Shown: piece by piece, positions 7,057 to 8,724 of the stretch
How the letters are laid out: every line of letters starts with the position of its first letter
Position numbering within the stretch: position 1 is the first letter of the stretch
Source: Cytophagales bacterium
GTDB lineage: Bacteria; Bacteroidota; Bacteroidia; Cytophagales; Amoebophilaceae
Reading direction: 5' to 3'
DNA length: 8,724 bases
Assembly: GCA_022360235.1 (NCBI GenBank)
Contig: JAKSDE010000015.1
Coordinates: 1 to 8,724 of the forward strand
Notes under the pieces: model-generated
The model's database searches: none
Told to the model about the DNA's origin: nothing
The model's input: the letters and a program-made list of their open reading frames with translations, nothing else
Made by a program: the position numbers and the translations under genes

Positions 7057-7178
7057 CGGGGCTGTATCAAAAGCCAAACCTTGTATAATTATTCTTAGTG
7101 GATGTACCCCTATAATACATTATAGAGCTACATGTAATTGCGCTAAGAAGCCTCAAAAAGATCTTTTGATACAACCCC
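7057..7178. mobile_element. Short two-ended insertion sequence derivative (MITE-like)
   Basis: The left end GGGGCTGTATCAAAAG (7058-7073) and right end CTTTTGATACAACCCC (7163-7178) are inverted repeats matching at 15 of 16 positions. The element is about 121 bases long. TA lies just outside each tip (7055-7056 and 7179-7180; one extra C on the left), as expected for a family that duplicates TA, such as IS630-like elements; the family is inference. On the minus strand the interior ends in an open stretch with STKNNYTRFGF and a stop within the left repeat, resembling the relic at 2150. It is too short to encode a transposase, so it is a deletion derivative or MITE that would need help to move. 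Confidence 0.65.
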
Positions 7179-7197
7179 TATCTTTTTTGTATAAACA

Positions 7198-7219
7198 AAC
7201 ATGAGGAGACCCTCATGTT
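7198..7219. other. Strong hairpin, 9-base stem with AGAC loop
   Basis: AACATGAGG (7198-7206) and CCTCATGTT (7211-7219) form a perfect 9-base-pair stem around the loop AGAC. On the plus strand it is followed by ACCCTATCCC, not a T tract. On the minus strand it is followed by TGTTTATAC, only weakly T-rich. It could help end or protect the lipoprotein transcript about 150 bases after its stop codon, or be an end of another lost element. No function is assigned. Confidence 0.5.
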
Positions 7220-7305
7220 ACCCTATCCCAAGACAAACTGTAGGAGGCATATACTTCATCCCAGTCAAAATCCTCCAATACCCCAATGAACAAACCTCGA
7301 CTTTT
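7213..7305 (-). pseudogene. Possible short coding relic
   Basis: On the minus strand a 30-codon open stretch without a start codon includes GLFIGVLEDFDWDEVYASYS and ends at TGA inside the hairpin at 7198-7219. The acidic and aromatic composition looks more like protein than chance, and it would fit a piece of an eroded transposase or other gene. The stretch is short enough that coincidence remains possible, and I do not recognise a family. Confidence 0.25.
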
Positions 7306-7578
7306 TTAGAAAATCATCTACAAAAGCAGTATATTAGCATCATAATTTTATCTTATACCGTTTTTACTACAAAAGACTAACGTTGTGTAGAACAGCGGAA
7401 AAAGGAGACGATAACAGACAAACTAAATGACACTAAGAAAATAAGCGCGTTAAAATGCTATTATCGGATCAGTGGGGAGAAGAAACTTGCGTTAAGCTGT
7501 GATTAGCATTATTACTTCTAGTAAATATGTAAGCAGGCCTTTTCTATGATTAATGCCTATAGTTATACAAGACGTTAG
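7306..7578. other. Eroded spacer upstream of pdhB, nothing recognised
   Basis: I found no reading frame, tRNA, repeat or hairpin of note in this stretch on either strand. With the elements at 7057-7305 it makes a gap of almost 590 bases between two intact genes, which suggests a gene has been lost here. Confidence 0.4.
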
Positions 7579-7611
7579 TATGGAAAATTAGTGCGCTAAT
7601 TTCTATTTTTG
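7579..7611 (+). promoter_or_regulatory. Bacteroidota-type promoter of pdhB
   Basis: TATTTTTG at 7604-7611 matches the -7 consensus TAnnTTTG exactly. TATG at 7579-7582 is a three-of-four match to the -33 TTTG box, 21 bases upstream. Transcription would start near 7617, leaving a leader of about 15 bases before the ATG at 7634. Confidence 0.58.
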
Positions 7612-7633
7612 CTTTTTTTTAAATATTCCTTTC

Positions 7634-8611
7634 ATGCGTATAATACAATTCAGACAAGCGCTAGGAGAAGCGATGAGTGAAGAGATGCGGCGAGATAAAA
7701 ACGTTTTCCTCATGGGCGAGGAAGTCGGTGAATATAATGGTGCTTATAAAGTAAGTCAAGGAATGCTCAGTGAGTTTGGGTATGAAAGAGTCATTGATAC
7801 GCCTATTACTGAGTTAGGATTTACAGGCTTAGGCGTAGGAGCAGCCATGAATGGCCTACGCCCTATTATAGAGTTAATGACCTTCAATTTTTCCCTGGTG
7901 GCGATAGATCAAATTGTCAATTCCGCTGCCAAAATGATGTCCATGTCAGGCGGACAGTTTCCTGTACCTATTGTACTTCGAGGTCCTACCGGCAACGCAG
8001 GCATGCTCAGTTCACAGCACTCACAGAACTTTGAAAGCTGGTATGCCAACTGCCCAGGCTTGAAAGTTGTGCTACCCGCTGATCCTTATGATGCCAAAGG
8101 GTTGCTTAAGTCGGCTATTAGAGATGATGATCCTGTCGTCTTTATGGAGTCAGAACTTATGTATGGTGATAAAGGCGAAGTTCCTGAAAAGGAATATTTG
8201 ATCCCATTAGGAAAAGCTGTTATTAAAAAACAAGGAAAAGATGCAACCTTAGTATCTTTTGGCAAGATGATGAAAGTTGCTTGGGAAGCAACCCAAGAGA
8301 TGGCAAAACAAAGCATTGAGGTTGAACTCATAGATATGAGAAGTTTAAGACCTTTAGACAACGCCTGTGTAATACAGTCTGTAAAAAAGACGAACCGCCT
8401 TGTTATTGTAGAAGAAGCATGGCCCCTAGGGTCTATCGCTTCTGAAATAGCCTACCAAGTACAAAAACATGCTTTTGATTACCTTGATGCACCTATACAA
8501 AAAATCAATAGCGGAGATGTACCACTCCCTTATGCGCCAACGCTCATTCAAGAAGTCTTGCCCAATGCTAAAAAGACCATCGATGCACTCAATGCTGTAC
8601 TCTATCGCTAA
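7634..8611 (+). CDS. pdhB: Pyruvate dehydrogenase E1 component, beta subunit
   Basis: This 325-residue protein is the beta subunit of the alpha2-beta2 thiamine diphosphate-dependent E1 enzyme, which decarboxylates pyruvate and passes the acetyl group to lipoyl-E2 to make acetyl-CoA. It aligns by eye very closely with mitochondrial PDHB: GEEVGEYNGAYKVSQG at residues 28-43, DTPITELGF at 55-63 with Glu60 corresponding to the cofactor-activating Glu59 of human E1-beta, MTFNFSLVAIDQIVNSAAK at 82-100, and SSQHSQ at 126-131 with His129 matching human His128. Length is normal for the family. Closeness to the pyruvate enzyme, rather than branched-chain or acetoin E1-beta, is judged from LRGPTGNAG and CPGLKVV. 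It starts at ATG 7634 without a Shine-Dalgarno sequence. No pdhA or E2 gene is adjacent in this window; the alpha subunit must be encoded elsewhere, as in many Bacteroidota. Confidence 0.94.
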   Translation: MRIIQFRQALGEAMSEEMRRDKNVFLMGEEVGEYNGAYKVSQGMLSEFGYERVIDTPITELGFTGLGVGAAMNGLRPIIELMTFNFSLVAIDQIVNSAAKMMSMSGGQFPVPIVLRGPTGNAGMLSSQHSQNFESWYANCPGLKVVLPADPYDAKGLLKSAIRDDDPVVFMESELMYGDKGEVPEKEYLIPLGKAVIKKQGKDATLVSFGKMMKVAWEATQEMAKQSIEVELIDMRSLRPLDNACVIQSVKKTNRLVIVEEAWPLGSIASEIAYQVQKHAFDYLDAPIQKINSGDVPLPYAPTLIQEVLPNAKKTIDALNAVLYR

Positions 8612-8724
8612 GTAGTCGACCCTTCATAACGCTCGATGGTGCTATTTTTTTAGTTCTTAGTTGTGTGTCCAGCAAAGGCTGGTATTTTCAGCAGGAGATA
8701 GACCTGCCAGGTTAAAAGTCCAAA
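8612..8724. other. pdhB downstream region with two small hairpins
   Basis: Directly after the pdhB stop lies TAGTCGACCCTT (8613-8624), shared with 61-72. CCAGC-AAAG-GCTGG at 8669-8682 is followed by TATTTT, which could be a weak terminator for pdhB. GCAGG-AGATAGA-CCTGC at 8691-8707 is a second small hairpin. No gene is visible before the window ends. Confidence 0.4.

Noticed and set aside
8086..8361. Minus-strand 91-residue open stretch inside pdhB
   Set aside because: It is antisense to a highly conserved region of pdhB and has no family features.

Overview
The window looks like chromosomal DNA of an AT-rich member of the Bacteroidota, most plausibly an obligate intracellular bacterium related to Candidatus Amoebophilus or Cardinium. 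Three things support this. The proteins have a Bacteroidota character (long MetK, SpmA/SpmB fusion, lipoprotein with OmpA-like and TPR parts, rpsU next to xerC). Several genes carry Bacteroidota-type promoters (TTTG, about 20 bases, TAnnTTTG) and lack Shine-Dalgarno sequences. The spacers are long, decayed and littered with insertion sequence ends. The assignment to a genus is inference; no 16S gene is present.

Layout. 86-1324 (minus) is a polytopic membrane protein of the SpmA/SpmB (nucleoside-recognition/Gate domain) family with a TTG start. 1550-1876 (minus) is a small MIP18/DUF59-family protein linked to Fe-S cluster assembly. 1877-2550 has no intact gene. It holds a solo insertion sequence end, a decayed plus-strand reading frame with two internal stops, and a second insertion sequence relic lying inside that frame. 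2582-2776 is rpsU (bS21) with a clear promoter, followed by xerC (2809-3684). xerC converges, with only 6 bases between, on metK (3691-4995, minus). 5267-7045 (plus) is a large lipoprotein with an OmpA-like segment and TPR repeats. 7046-7600 is another decayed spacer with a 121-base, two-ended MITE-like element and a strong hairpin. 7634-8611 is pdhB, the beta subunit of pyruvate dehydrogenase E1, with its own promoter. The last 113 bases hold two small hairpins and no recognisable gene.

The genes do not form one pathway. They are housekeeping functions: translation, chromosome dimer resolution, S-adenosylmethionine supply, Fe-S assembly, acetyl-CoA production and envelope. They are arranged as mostly single-gene units. 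Only rpsU-xerC looks like a real operon.

I found no CRISPR array, defence system, toxin-antitoxin pair, tRNA or rRNA, and no convincing new system. The most interesting material is the erosion in the two large spacers. A family of ends related to GGGGCTGTATCAAAAG, each next to a TA, appears as a solo end, as a relic inside a dead gene and as a short two-ended derivative.
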